Below are positions 1 through 6,146 of a stretch of DNA of 26,467 nucleotides, piece after piece. The stretch covers positions 1 through 26,467 of the forward strand of contig CAKTOO010000027.1 of the NCBI GenBank assembly GCA_934590165.1, in the 5' to 3' direction. Positions within the stretch are counted from its first letter, which is position 1, and each line of letters opens with the position of its first letter. This DNA comes from an uncultured Dysosmobacter sp. Lineage in GTDB: Bacteria; Bacillota; Clostridia; Oscillospirales; Oscillospiraceae. Both the position numbers and the translations under genes were made by a program. A model generated the notes under the pieces. It ran no database searches. It was not told the origin of the DNA and saw only the letters and a program-made list of their open reading frames with translations.

Positions 1-47
1 TGACAGGCCAACAGGAGCGGGTGCGGCGCTCCCGCCTTTCAAAAACA

Positions 48-70
48 CCTTGGGACATTTCGTCCCAAGG
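48..70. terminator. Hairpin near the end of the integrative element
   Basis: A perfect 9-bp stem (48-56 with 62-70) around a 5-base loop, with no T tract after it. It lies between whatever gene ends upstream (the window opens with TGA, possibly a stop codon) and the TnpW-like gene. It may be a structural or regulatory hairpin rather than a true terminator. Confidence 0.4.
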
Positions 71-81
71 TCATAAGTCGC

Positions 82-115
82 AGGCCAGCGCTTTTATGAG
101 GCGCTGGCCTTTCCC
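82..115 (+). terminator. Probable rho-independent terminator
   Basis: A perfect 10-bp inverted repeat (82-91 and 101-110) with a 9-base loop, followed by a short T/C-rich stretch. It would separate the upstream element gene from the small gene that starts at 145. The T tract is weak. Confidence 0.5.
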
Positions 116-144
116 TGTTGCCGAGAATTGAAAAGGAGGTCTTT

Positions 145-363
145 ATGCAGCAGAGAAAACAACATACCGCATTTGCTGTGGATGGCTACGCCATCACCGC
201 CAGCTTCGCAGACTGCAAAAATGCGGCAGCGCTCCATCATGTAAAGCAGATTCTACTATCTTCCTTTGCCAACAATACGGCAAAAAATAGCTCCGGCGAC
301 ATCCTTGCAAACCCTCCCGAACAGAGGGATAATAATAGTGGGGGTAGTCCCTATGTACCTTGA
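145..363 (+). CDS. Small TnpW-like element protein
   Basis: A 72-aa protein with a good AAGGAGGT site six bases before ATG 145; the frame is open further upstream, but this start is set by the ribosome binding site. Residues about 10-30 have the pattern of a short beta strand (YAITASFAD) followed by a helix (VKQILLSSF). That matches the small TnpW proteins encoded just upstream of large serine recombinases in clostridial transposons. The function of that family is not established. Its stop codon lies 71 bases before the likely recombinase ATG, so the two are probably one transcript. The family call rests on pattern and context only. The C-terminal third is Asn/Ser/Pro-rich and looks disordered. 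Confidence 0.6.
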   Translation: MQQRKQHTAFAVDGYAITASFADCKNAAALHHVKQILLSSFANNTAKNSSGDILANPPEQRDNNSGGSPYVP

Positions 364-434
364 AAACTTCATATTCCCCGCGTATTGATTGCGTTTTTTC
401 ATTGACCCATCGACAAATGAAAGGACGGATCAAT

Positions 435-2060
435 ATGATAGAAAACAGAATGATGACAGGTAATCGGGTCGATTGCCTATACCGCGTGTCCACCGACAAG
501 CAGGTGGACTACAACGACAAAAGCCAAGCCGACATTCCCATGCAGCGCAGAGAGTGCCATCGCTTCTGTGAAAAAATGGGCTGGACGATTGTTCACGAGG
601 AACAGGAGGACGGTGTGTCCGGGCATAAGGTTAGAGCCGAAAACCGGGACAAGCTGCAAATCATCAAGGAACGAGCCAAGCAGGGAAAATTCGATATTCT
701 GCTTGTGTTCATGTTTGACCGTATCGGGCGTATCGCTGACGAAACGCCTTTCGTGGTGGAATGGTTTGTTAAGAACGGCATCCGGGTCTGGAGTACGCAG
801 GAGGGTGAGCAGCGTTTTGATAATCACACGGACAAGCTCACCAACTACATCCGCTTTTGGCAGGCTGACGGCGAAAGCGAAAAGACTTCAATTCGCACAA
901 AAACCGCTCTCGGCCAGCTCGTCGAGGACGGCGGTTTCAAGGGCGGTCTTGCTCCTTATGGGTATGACCTTGTAAAGAGCGGGCGCTTCAATAAACGCAA
1001 GCACGAGGTTTTTGAGCTGGCTGTCAACGAGGCCGAGGCCGCTGTGGTACGGATCATCTTTGACAAATATGTGCATGAGGGTTTCGGCGCTCAACGGATC
1101 GCCACCTACTTAAATAATCTTGGCTATCGGGCGAGAACGGGTAAAATGTGGCATCACGCCAGCATCCGGGGTATCATTTGCAATCTGACATATACCGGGG
1201 TGCTTCGCAGCGGCGAAAGCCGCTCCCAAACGCTGCCCCATTTGCAGATCATAGCGCCGGAGCTGTTTGAGGCCGCACAGCACATTCGTACCTCCCGCGC
1301 CAACTCCGCCGAACAGGAACGGCGTGTACCGCTGAATACCCGTGGTCAGTCCTTGCTGGCCGGGAATGTCTTTTGCGGGCATTGTGGCTCCCGGCTGGCG
1401 CTCACCACCAACGGCAAGGCTTATCCGTGCAAGGAAGATGCTCACCGCATTGTAAAGCGTGTGCGGTATATCTGCTACGGCAAGACCCGCAAACAAACCG
1501 AGTGTGACGGGCAGACTGGCTACACAGCGCATATTCTTGACGGTATCATTGACAAGGTGGTGCGGCAGATCTTTGAACGGATGAAAGCGATCCCCAAAAG
1601 TGAAATCGTCAATATCCGTTATCGTGAAAAGATGGAAGAACGGAAGGCACTTCTCAAAAGTGCAAAATCAGACTACGCCAAGGCCGCCGCCGAGCTTGAT
1701 ACGCTCCGGGCAGAGGTCATTAAATCTCTCCGGGGCGAAAGTGCTTTTTCGCAGGATTTGCTTGGTTCTTTGATTTCTGACTGTGAGACAAAATGTCTCG
1801 AAGTTCAGCACACTATGGAGGCGGCGCAGGCGGCCTACGACGAGGGACAGGCCATGCTGGACGCCTTAAACGCTCAGTACGACGATATTATCTCATGGGC
1901 AGAAATGTACGATAGCGCCAGCATGGAGTCAAAGAAAATGATCGTGAGCTGCCTGATCCGGCGTGTGGAGGTGTATCGGGACTATCGGCTGCATATCGAC
2001 TTCAACATTGACTTTGAGCAGTTCAGCGCTGGGCTGGACATTTCGGCAATCGCCGCATAA
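435..2060 (+). CDS. Large serine recombinase (TnpX/resolvase type)
   Basis: A 541-aa site-specific recombinase that would integrate and excise its element through a covalent serine-DNA intermediate. The N-terminal resolvase domain has the motif YRVSTDKQ with Ser19 as predicted nucleophile. It is followed by the recombinase domain, a zinc-ribbon region near residues 313-360 (CGHCG plus later cysteines), and a charged coiled-coil tail typical of large serine integrases. ATG 435 follows AAAGGA at a suitable distance and starts just before the catalytic domain. The frame is open back to a TTG at 360 overlapping the TnpW stop, which is less likely. Length and domain order look complete. It is the last gene before chromosomal sequence with a tRNA, so it probably marks one end of an integrative element lying to the left. 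Confidence 0.93.
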   Translation: MIENRMMTGNRVDCLYRVSTDKQVDYNDKSQADIPMQRRECHRFCEKMGWTIVHEEQEDGVSGHKVRAENRDKLQIIKERAKQGKFDILLVFMFDRIGRIADETPFVVEWFVKNGIRVWSTQEGEQRFDNHTDKLTNYIRFWQADGESEKTSIRTKTALGQLVEDGGFKGGLAPYGYDLVKSGRFNKRKHEVFELAVNEAEAAVVRIIFDKYVHEGFGAQRIATYLNNLGYRARTGKMWHHASIRGIICNLTYTGVLRSGESRSQTLPHLQIIAPELFEAAQHIRTSRANSAEQERRVPLNTRGQSLLAGNVFCGHCGSRLALTTNGKAYPCKEDAHRIVKRVRYICYGKTRKQTECDGQTGYTAHILDGIIDKVVRQIFERMKAIPKSEIVNIRYREKMEERKALLKSAKSDYAKAAAELDTLRAEVIKSLRGESAFSQDLLGSLISDCETKCLEVQHTMEAAQAAYDEGQAMLDALNAQYDDIISWAEMYDSASMESKKMIVSCLIRRVEVYRDYRLHIDFNIDFEQFSAGLDISAIAA

Positions 2061-2065
2061 GAAAA

Positions 2066-2089
2066 GCCCGCTTCAAAAGAGAAGTGGGC
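2066..2089. terminator. Hairpin after the recombinase
   Basis: A 9-bp stem (2066-2074 with 2081-2089, one G-U pair). On the minus strand it is followed by CTTTTC, so it may be a second terminator for the tRNA transcript. On the plus strand it closes the recombinase gene but has only an A-rich tail. Confidence 0.5.
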
Positions 2090-2090
2090 A

Positions 2091-2122
2091 TAAAACAAAA
2101 AACTTGCTTTTTTCAAAGCAAG
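2091..2122 (-). terminator. Rho-independent terminator of the tRNA-Ala transcript
   Basis: On the minus strand, an 8-bp stem (2103-2110 with 2115-2122) with a GAAA loop is followed by TTTTTTGTTTT. It lies about 30 bases beyond the CCA end of the tRNA. Confidence 0.8.
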
Positions 2123-2152
2123 CATTTATTAAGAATACTCAGCGCACCCGAT

Positions 2153-2228
2153 TGGTGGAGATAAGCGGGATCGAACCGCTGACCTCTTGACTGCCAGTCA
2201 AGCGCTCTCCCAGCTGAGCTATACCCCC
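2153..2228 (-). tRNA. tRNA-Ala (anticodon GGC)
   Basis: The minus strand folds into a complete 76-nt cloverleaf with encoded CCA. The acceptor stem is GGGGGTA paired with TATCTCC. The D arm contains AGCTGGGA. The anticodon stem is CTTGA/TCAAG with loop CTGGCAG, giving anticodon GGC. The T arm is AGCGG/CCGCT with loop TTCGATC. Upstream it is preceded by two repeats of its own 5' part and a consensus promoter; downstream is an intrinsic terminator. Confidence 0.96.
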
Positions 2229-2406
2229 ATGTAAGGGGTGCGCTGAGTAATTTCTTATTCAATTAGTACGGGGGTTGTTTACCGCTTCAACCGGGCTCCC
2301 AGCTGAGCTATACCCCCGTATAAGGGGTGCGCTGAGTAATTTCTTATTCAATTAGTGCAGGGGTTGTTTACCGCTTCAACCGGGCTCCCAGCTGAGCTAT
2401 ACCCCC
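2207..2406 (-). repeat. 89-bp tandem repeat carrying tRNA-Ala 5' thirds
   Basis: The first 22 bases of the tRNA (complement of 2207-2228) recur exactly at 2296-2317 and 2385-2406, a period of 89 bp. Read on the minus strand, each extra copy starts like the tRNA and then switches to an unrelated segment able to form a GGTTG/CAACC hairpin, instead of the anticodon arm. The two full repeat units differ only in two short blocks, next to the tRNA 5' end (ATGTA against GTATA) and near the middle (ACGGG against GCAGG). The promoter lies above the first copy, so all copies should be in one precursor. Confidence 0.9.
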
Positions 2407-2437
2407 AAACTGTTTGTCCCGCGTCGGAACAGTTGAT

Positions 2438-2466
2438 AGTATAGCAGGCATGGTGCCGGTTGTCAA
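2438..2466 (-). promoter_or_regulatory. Sigma-A promoter of the tRNA-Ala transcript
   Basis: Minus strand: TTGACA (2461-2466), a 17-bp spacer, then TATACT (2438-2443). It directs transcription through the two tRNA-fragment repeats into tRNA-Ala. This is one of the two best promoter matches in the window. Confidence 0.85.
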
Positions 2467-2504
2467 CACCAATTTTCATTTTTCCCGATTTTTCCCGATT
2501 TTTT

Positions 2505-3590
2505 TCAATTCTGCCCTGGTGTTCCCTGCAGGGAAAAGGTCATTGCCACAGGATTGTGGTCGGACCAGGCAAAACCCGTATCCACCACATCTGCCCACTC
2601 CACACGCACATTGTCCGACGCCAAAAAACCGTCCACTGTCAGCACCAGAGAAGTCTCCGGGTCATAGGGCGCATCCGCGTTCCGGCAGGACGGCACTGGC
2701 TGTGCTCCATGAAAAGGTGCCCACAAGGTAATCCCTTCCGGGAGCATATCCACCGGGAACGGTGCGCTCCAGTTGGCCTTCCCCTCCGCCACGCCGAACC
2801 GGGCGGCAGAATCCCCCAGCAGGTCTTTATTAAAATCTCCCCCGCAGACCACATAGTTTCCGGCCTCATATTCCGCCGCCATGTCGGAGAGCAGCAGTTC
2901 CAGCTGTTTCATAGCGATCTGGCTATCGGAAATATAGGCCGAAAGGTGGGCGTTATACAGGCAAAGGGTCTTTCCGTTCTCCACCGGGATACGGGAAACA
3001 CTATAGCAACGGTCCAGATCCAGGATGCAGCTGATATTTTCCGCCACCGGCAGACTGCGCCGCAGGGCACTGTCCACGCAATAGGCGGACATTGTAACGA
3101 TACCAGACCTTGAGGCCCCATGGGGTTCCGTCACCGGCCAGAACAGATAGGGCGAATCATAATTCTGCGCATAGACCCAGGTTTTCTCCGGCATCAGTTC
3201 CGCCGCCATGGACACCTCGTCCACATGATAGCTGCGGGTGGCGTCTTGGTCCACCTCCTGTAACAGCAGAAAATCCGGTTTCAAGTTCGATACCGCGTCC
3301 ATGGCCCCGCCGATATTTTCCCGGACCGCTTCCGCGGAATAGGCCCGGGACTCTGTGCCGCCATCCATAAAAAAGCTGTAACCGGCGCTGTACGCACCAA
3401 ATCCCAGATTGTAGGAGACAGCTGTATAGACCTTCTCCGTTTCCGCCTCCGCCTGGCGGGCATTCTCCACGGTCAGCGGCAGCCGGTCCTCCAAACGGTC
3501 ATAGGCGGCGAATACATATACGCTGTATCCAAGCAGAATGACAGCCGCTCCCGCCGCCACACCAAGCAGGGTTTTCCAAAGCTTTTTCAC
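2505..3590 (-). CDS. Membrane-anchored EEP-family phosphoesterase
   Basis: A 361-aa protein of the endonuclease/exonuclease/phosphatase (DNase I-like) fold. An N-terminal hydrophobic helix (about residues 8-30) should anchor or export it, placing the catalytic domain outside the membrane. Family motifs appear in order: YNLGFG, LLLQEVD (metal-binding Glu), NAHLSAY (catalytic His), GGDFNKD, and WSDHNPVAMTF (C-terminal Asp-His). Members hydrolyse phosphodiesters or phosphomonoesters in nucleic acids, lipids or sugars; the substrate here cannot be told. The start is GTG, with AGGAGA at 3598-3603. The gene is divergent from the metal regulator at 3749, which leaves a 158-bp shared control region. 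Confidence 0.88.
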   Translation of the reverse strand: MKKLWKTLLGVAAGAAVILLGYSVYVFAAYDRLEDRLPLTVENARQAEAETEKVYTAVSYNLGFGAYSAGYSFFMDGGTESRAYSAEAVRENIGGAMDAVSNLKPDFLLLQEVDQDATRSYHVDEVSMAAELMPEKTWVYAQNYDSPYLFWPVTEPHGASRSGIVTMSAYCVDSALRRSLPVAENISCILDLDRCYSVSRIPVENGKTLCLYNAHLSAYISDSQIAMKQLELLLSDMAAEYEAGNYVVCGGDFNKDLLGDSAARFGVAEGKANWSAPFPVDMLPEGITLWAPFHGAQPVPSCRNADAPYDPETSLVLTVDGFLASDNVRVEWADVVDTGFAWSDHNPVAMTFSLQGTPGQN

Positions 3591-3619
3591 AGACGCCTCT
3601 CCTTTACACTTTCCCGTAG

Positions 3620-3648
3620 ATTTTATCCGGAATCTCCGCCGGACGCAA
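3620..3648 (-). promoter_or_regulatory. Promoter of the EEP-family gene
   Basis: Minus strand: TTGCGT (3643-3648), 17-bp spacer, TAAAAT (3620-3625), about 30 bases before the GTG start. Confidence 0.65.
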
Positions 3649-3681
3649 GTCCACTTTTCACTAAAATAGCTAAAAATCTAC

Positions 3682-3710
3682 TTGCATTCTTCTTTCATAA
3701 TTGTTAACAT
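3682..3710 (+). promoter_or_regulatory. Promoter of the DtxR-family regulator
   Basis: TTGCAT (3682-3687), 17-bp spacer, TAACAT (3705-3710). The -10 lies in TTGTTAACAT, whose GTTAAC core is a small palindrome and could be part of a metal-regulator operator. The operator idea is inference. Confidence 0.6.
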
Positions 3711-3748
3711 AGAGAAGATACTTTGAAGCATGGAACGAGGTGAACAAC

Positions 3749-4117
3749 ATGGTGATTCACGAATCCGCGGAGGACTATCTGGAATCCATCCTGGTCCTGC
3801 GGGAGCGCCGCGGCATCGTCCATTCCATTGATATCGTCAACGAACTGGGTTTTTCCAAGCCCAGCGTCAGCATCGCCATGAAAAAGTTGCGGGAAAACGG
3901 CTACATCTCCATGGACCCCGACGGCAGCATTACCCTGAACGAAAGCGGCCTGGCTATCGCCAGCCGCATCTATGACCGCCACAAGACCATTACCGCATTT
4001 TTCACGCTGCTGGGAGTCTCCCCCGAAGCCGCCGCCGAAGACGCCTGCAAGGTGGAACACGATCTCAGCGACGAGACCTATGGCCGTATTCGGGAATTTG
4101 TCGCCAACCGCGGCTGA
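3749..4117 (+). CDS. DtxR/MntR-family metal-dependent repressor
   Basis: A 122-aa transcription factor of the short DtxR/MntR type: an N-terminal winged helix-turn-helix (about residues 5-70) and a dimerisation/metal-binding helix region, with no SH3 domain. Aligned by eye to the family, likely metal ligands are Asp9 and Glu12 (MntR-like EDYLE), His78, and Cys100, Glu103, His104. The last trio (ACKVEH) resembles the ACRWEH of iron-responsive DtxR, whereas MntR has Glu at the Cys position. It probably senses Fe(II) or Mn(II) and represses uptake or stress genes. ATG 3749 is chosen because GAGGTG lies six bases upstream; GTG 3740 is in frame but would sit inside that site. Confidence 0.88.
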   Translation: MVIHESAEDYLESILVLRERRGIVHSIDIVNELGFSKPSVSIAMKKLRENGYISMDPDGSITLNESGLAIASRIYDRHKTITAFFTLLGVSPEAAAEDACKVEHDLSDETYGRIREFVANRG

Positions 4118-4153
4118 ATTGCTTTCCAAAGCGGAGCCAGTCAGTCATAAAGG

Positions 4154-4184
4154 GAGCCGGTACACATGTACCGGCTCTCTTTTC
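4154..4184. terminator. Bidirectional terminator
   Basis: A perfect 10-bp stem (4154-4163 with 4168-4177) with loop ACAT, followed by TCTTTTC on the plus strand and CCCTTT on the minus strand. It separates the convergent regulator gene and aldose epimerase gene. Confidence 0.85.
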
Positions 4185-4228
4185 ATATCCGGAAAAACGC
4201 CGTTTCAACTGAAAAATACCGGTACGGT

Positions 4229-5113
4229 TCATTCCACAATGGACACTGTGTAAGTCAGGGTCCTCCTCTCCCCTGCCGCCAGAATGATGCAGTGGGGCTT
4301 GTCCTCAAACCGGCCGCTCTCATTATCGTAGGCGGCACAGCCCTGCCAGGGCTCAATGCAGATGTACGGTGCCCGGGTGTTGGGCTTCGTCCAGAAGGCC
4401 AGCATGGGAAACTGGGATACATCCATTTGTACGCCCCGTCCGCTGTCCTTGTGGACCAGCTTCACAGTCCGGGACCGCAGCCCCTCAAAAATCAGCGTGT
4501 CGATTCGATCATATACCCTATGGTCCAGGGGAATGGTATTCTCTCCCCGCAGCACCGGCTCCCGCCGGTCATGGCACAGGCAGCCATCCGCTCCCGGCAA
4601 TATAGCGTCCGCGTCCTCCGGCTGCTCAAACACCAGCCGGTAGTCCTCAAAGGCCGCCCCCTCCTCCAGAGGACAGCAAAATGCCGTGTGGGCTCCCACA
4701 CAGAACGGCATGGGCGATGTACCAGTGTTGGTCACGGTGAAGCTGGTGGCAAAGCCGTCCTCTGTCAGCTGGTGCCGGACACGCAGGGAAAACGGGAATG
4801 GATACTGCCGCAGGGTGTCCGGATTCTCCCACAGTTCAAATTCCGCAAAATCCTCCCTCTGTTCCCGCAGGCTGAACTCGCTCTGGCGGGCAAAGCCGTG
4901 ACGGCCCATTTCATACGCTTCGCCGCCGATGGAGATTTTGCCCCCCTTCAAGCCTCCCACGATAGGGAACAGAACCGGATTCCGGCCGGACCAGTAAGCT
5001 GGATCTCCGTTCCAGATGTACTCTGTGCCCCGCCGGTCCCGCAGGGACACCAGTTCACCACCCATGGTCTCCGCTTCCGCTGTCAGACCGCCGCGCCGCA
5101 GTGTGATCCGCAT
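4229..5113 (-). CDS. LacX-type aldose 1-epimerase family protein
   Basis: A 294-aa cytoplasmic protein of the galactose-mutarotase fold, full length for the LacX-like subgroup. Members interconvert alpha and beta anomers of hexoses or related sugars. Conserved landmarks are GRHGFAR with His72, FCVGAHTAF with His142 as likely catalytic acid, and CIEPWQG with Glu254 as likely catalytic base. The true sugar is unknown for most LacX-like proteins. The start has AAGGAG about ten bases upstream. No carbohydrate operon is adjacent, so its pathway is not evident. Confidence 0.9.
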   Translation of the reverse strand: MRITLRRGGLTAEAETMGGELVSLRDRRGTEYIWNGDPAYWSGRNPVLFPIVGGLKGGKISIGGEAYEMGRHGFARQSEFSLREQREDFAEFELWENPDTLRQYPFPFSLRVRHQLTEDGFATSFTVTNTGTSPMPFCVGAHTAFCCPLEEGAAFEDYRLVFEQPEDADAILPGADGCLCHDRREPVLRGENTIPLDHRVYDRIDTLIFEGLRSRTVKLVHKDSGRGVQMDVSQFPMLAFWTKPNTRAPYICIEPWQGCAAYDNESGRFEDKPHCIILAAGERRTLTYTVSIVE

Positions 5114-5145
5114 AGGTGCTCCACTCCTTCTTTTTTGTTGGCATC

Positions 5146-5151
5146 ATTATA
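5146..5151 (-). promoter_or_regulatory. Extended -10 promoter of the epimerase gene
   Basis: Minus strand TGATATAAT, an extended -10 element, with a weak TTTACG -35 about 18 bp upstream. Confidence 0.55.
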
Positions 5152-5207
5152 TCACATCTCATCTCTCGCCGTAAAGCGGCTGTGGCAAAGCGCGGCCTGA
5201 TACATAA

Positions 5208-5237
5208 GATGAGGTGTGCCTCTGTGCACACCTCATC
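5208..5237 (+). promoter_or_regulatory. Strong hairpin directly before the ribosome binding site
   Basis: A perfect 12-bp inverted repeat (5208-5219 with 5226-5237) with a 6-base loop. It ends one or two bases before the AGAAAGG site of the gene at 5255. There is no T tract, so it is more likely a 5'-leader structure than a terminator. Confidence 0.55.
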
Positions 5238-5254
5238 GAGAAAGGCTCTTTCTT

Positions 5255-5566
5255 ATGGACGATACGCAATTCTTCCCGCCCCGCCATGAGGACAGCCGCT
5301 GCAAAGCCATTTCGGAGCTAATCGAATCCGTTGCCAGAGAACAGGACGCCCTCGCACAGATTTTAGACGCCGAGCATAAAAAAATTGAGAAGGCCTCCGA
5401 GCTGTGCGGCGTGGATGTGGATGACTTGGTCGAGATCGACCGCAGCGTGGAGCGGGTCCTGGCCGCTGTGACGCGGCTGGAGCTGGCGCTTCAGCTGAAA
5501 CTGGATCTGTTTGACCAGCGCCTGTGTCCGGATACTCCCTGCCAGGGCTGCGAGCATCACAACTGA
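5255..5566 (+). CDS. Small helical protein resembling a spore-surface-associated family
   Basis: A 103-aa, mostly helical protein. The stretch from about residue 18 to 80 (SELIESVAREQDALAQILDA, then LVEIDRSVERVL, then LELALQLKLDLF) resembles short Clostridia/Bacillus proteins with the pattern SIA-EE-LAHILNAEGEKIQ...SV...LQ-KL, often found with spore coat or exosporium collagen-like proteins. That link is from memory of the family pattern and is not proven here. The tail has CPDTPCQGCEHH, which could bind metal. ATG 5255 has a moderate AGAAAGG site; an upstream in-frame start at 5216 would lie inside the hairpin. It is followed by another small Cys-containing gene on the same strand. Confidence 0.6.
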   Translation: MDDTQFFPPRHEDSRCKAISELIESVAREQDALAQILDAEHKKIEKASELCGVDVDDLVEIDRSVERVLAAVTRLELALQLKLDLFDQRLCPDTPCQGCEHHN

Positions 5567-5580
5567 CAAGCATCAAACCA

Positions 5581-5605
5581 GCGGGCCGGGCATTTCCCGG
5601 CCCGC
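5581..5605 (+). terminator. GC-rich hairpin between two small genes
   Basis: A perfect 10-bp stem (5581-5590 with 5596-5605) and a 5-base loop, without a T tract. It may attenuate transcription or protect the mRNA between the genes at 5255 and 5629. Confidence 0.45.
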
Positions 5606-5628
5606 CCTATACAGAGGAGGACAATTTT

Positions 5629-5952
5629 ATGAGCCGCTCCACGCCGGAACTTTTTCAACCGGAGGGCCAGGGAGCGTTTCACCGGTCTGCCTGCCTGAAC
5701 TGCCGCCGCTGGAAAGACTGTCCATACTCCTGCGGCTTTGCATATGAGCGGTCTTTGCACCGCGGAGCCCTGTTGGGAGAAGCCGCCGCCCGATTCCTGG
5801 CAGCGGAGGCCCATCGGCTCCGCGCCGGGGTCTCCCGCGCTGACAGCACCGCAGGCATTCTGTGCGCAGGCAACGCCGCAGAGCGTGCCGTATCCGATGT
5901 TCTTTCCGCGGAGCTCCGCTTGCTGGAAAGCTTCTCCGCGCCCATATGCTGA
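5629..5952 (+). CDS. Small Cys-containing protein of unknown function
   Basis: A 107-aa protein with an excellent GAGGAGG site eight or nine bases before ATG 5629. Residues about 22-35 hold four cysteines in the pattern C-X2-C-X5-C-X3-C (CLNCRRWKDCPYSCGF), suggesting a small zinc or Fe-S site. The remainder is Ala/Arg-rich and helical. No family is recognised. It follows the 5255 gene and ends in a strong terminator. The coding call rests on the ribosome binding site, the cysteine pattern and the terminator placement. Confidence 0.6.
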   Translation: MSRSTPELFQPEGQGAFHRSACLNCRRWKDCPYSCGFAYERSLHRGALLGEAAARFLAAEAHRLRAGVSRADSTAGILCAGNAAERAVSDVLSAELRLLESFSAPIC

Positions 5953-5990
5953 AAAGACACCGCGGGTAATATGCCCGCGGTGTCTTTTAC
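5952..5990 (+). terminator. Strong rho-independent terminator
   Basis: A perfect 15-bp inverted repeat (5952-5966 with 5974-5988) that begins in the stop codon of the preceding gene and ends in TTTT. It can work on both strands. Confidence 0.88.
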
Positions 5991-6042
5991 CTCTTTTCCG
6001 CTTTAAAATCATCTGTGCTCTGTATATGCTGTGAAAAAATTC

Positions 6043-6073
6043 TTGACAAATTCCATCATAGAAGATGTACCAT
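6043..6073 (+). promoter_or_regulatory. Probable promoter of the hydrogenase-rubrerythrin gene
   Basis: TTGACA (6043-6048) followed 19 bp later by TACCAT (6068-6073). The -35 is consensus, but spacing and -10 are imperfect, which may suggest an activator. The leader before ATG 6147 is about 70 bases. Confidence 0.5.
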
Positions 6074-6146
6074 ATCATCAGTCAGCCAACCAATTTCTTC
6101 CCTCACTTTCCCTGCGATTATCATGCAATGTGATTAGGAGGTCATT

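Noticed and set aside
2207..2406. Possible CRISPR-like array
   Set aside because: Only three copies of a tRNA fragment with nearly identical 67-bp spacers; this is a tandem duplication, not a CRISPR array.
2460..3113. Plus-strand open frame opposite the EEP-family gene
   Set aside because: It mirrors the real minus-strand gene, lacks a ribosome binding site and has composition typical of a shadow frame.
4166..5200. 344-codon plus-strand open frame
   Set aside because: It is antisense to the LacX-type epimerase, whose motifs are clear, and runs through a terminator.
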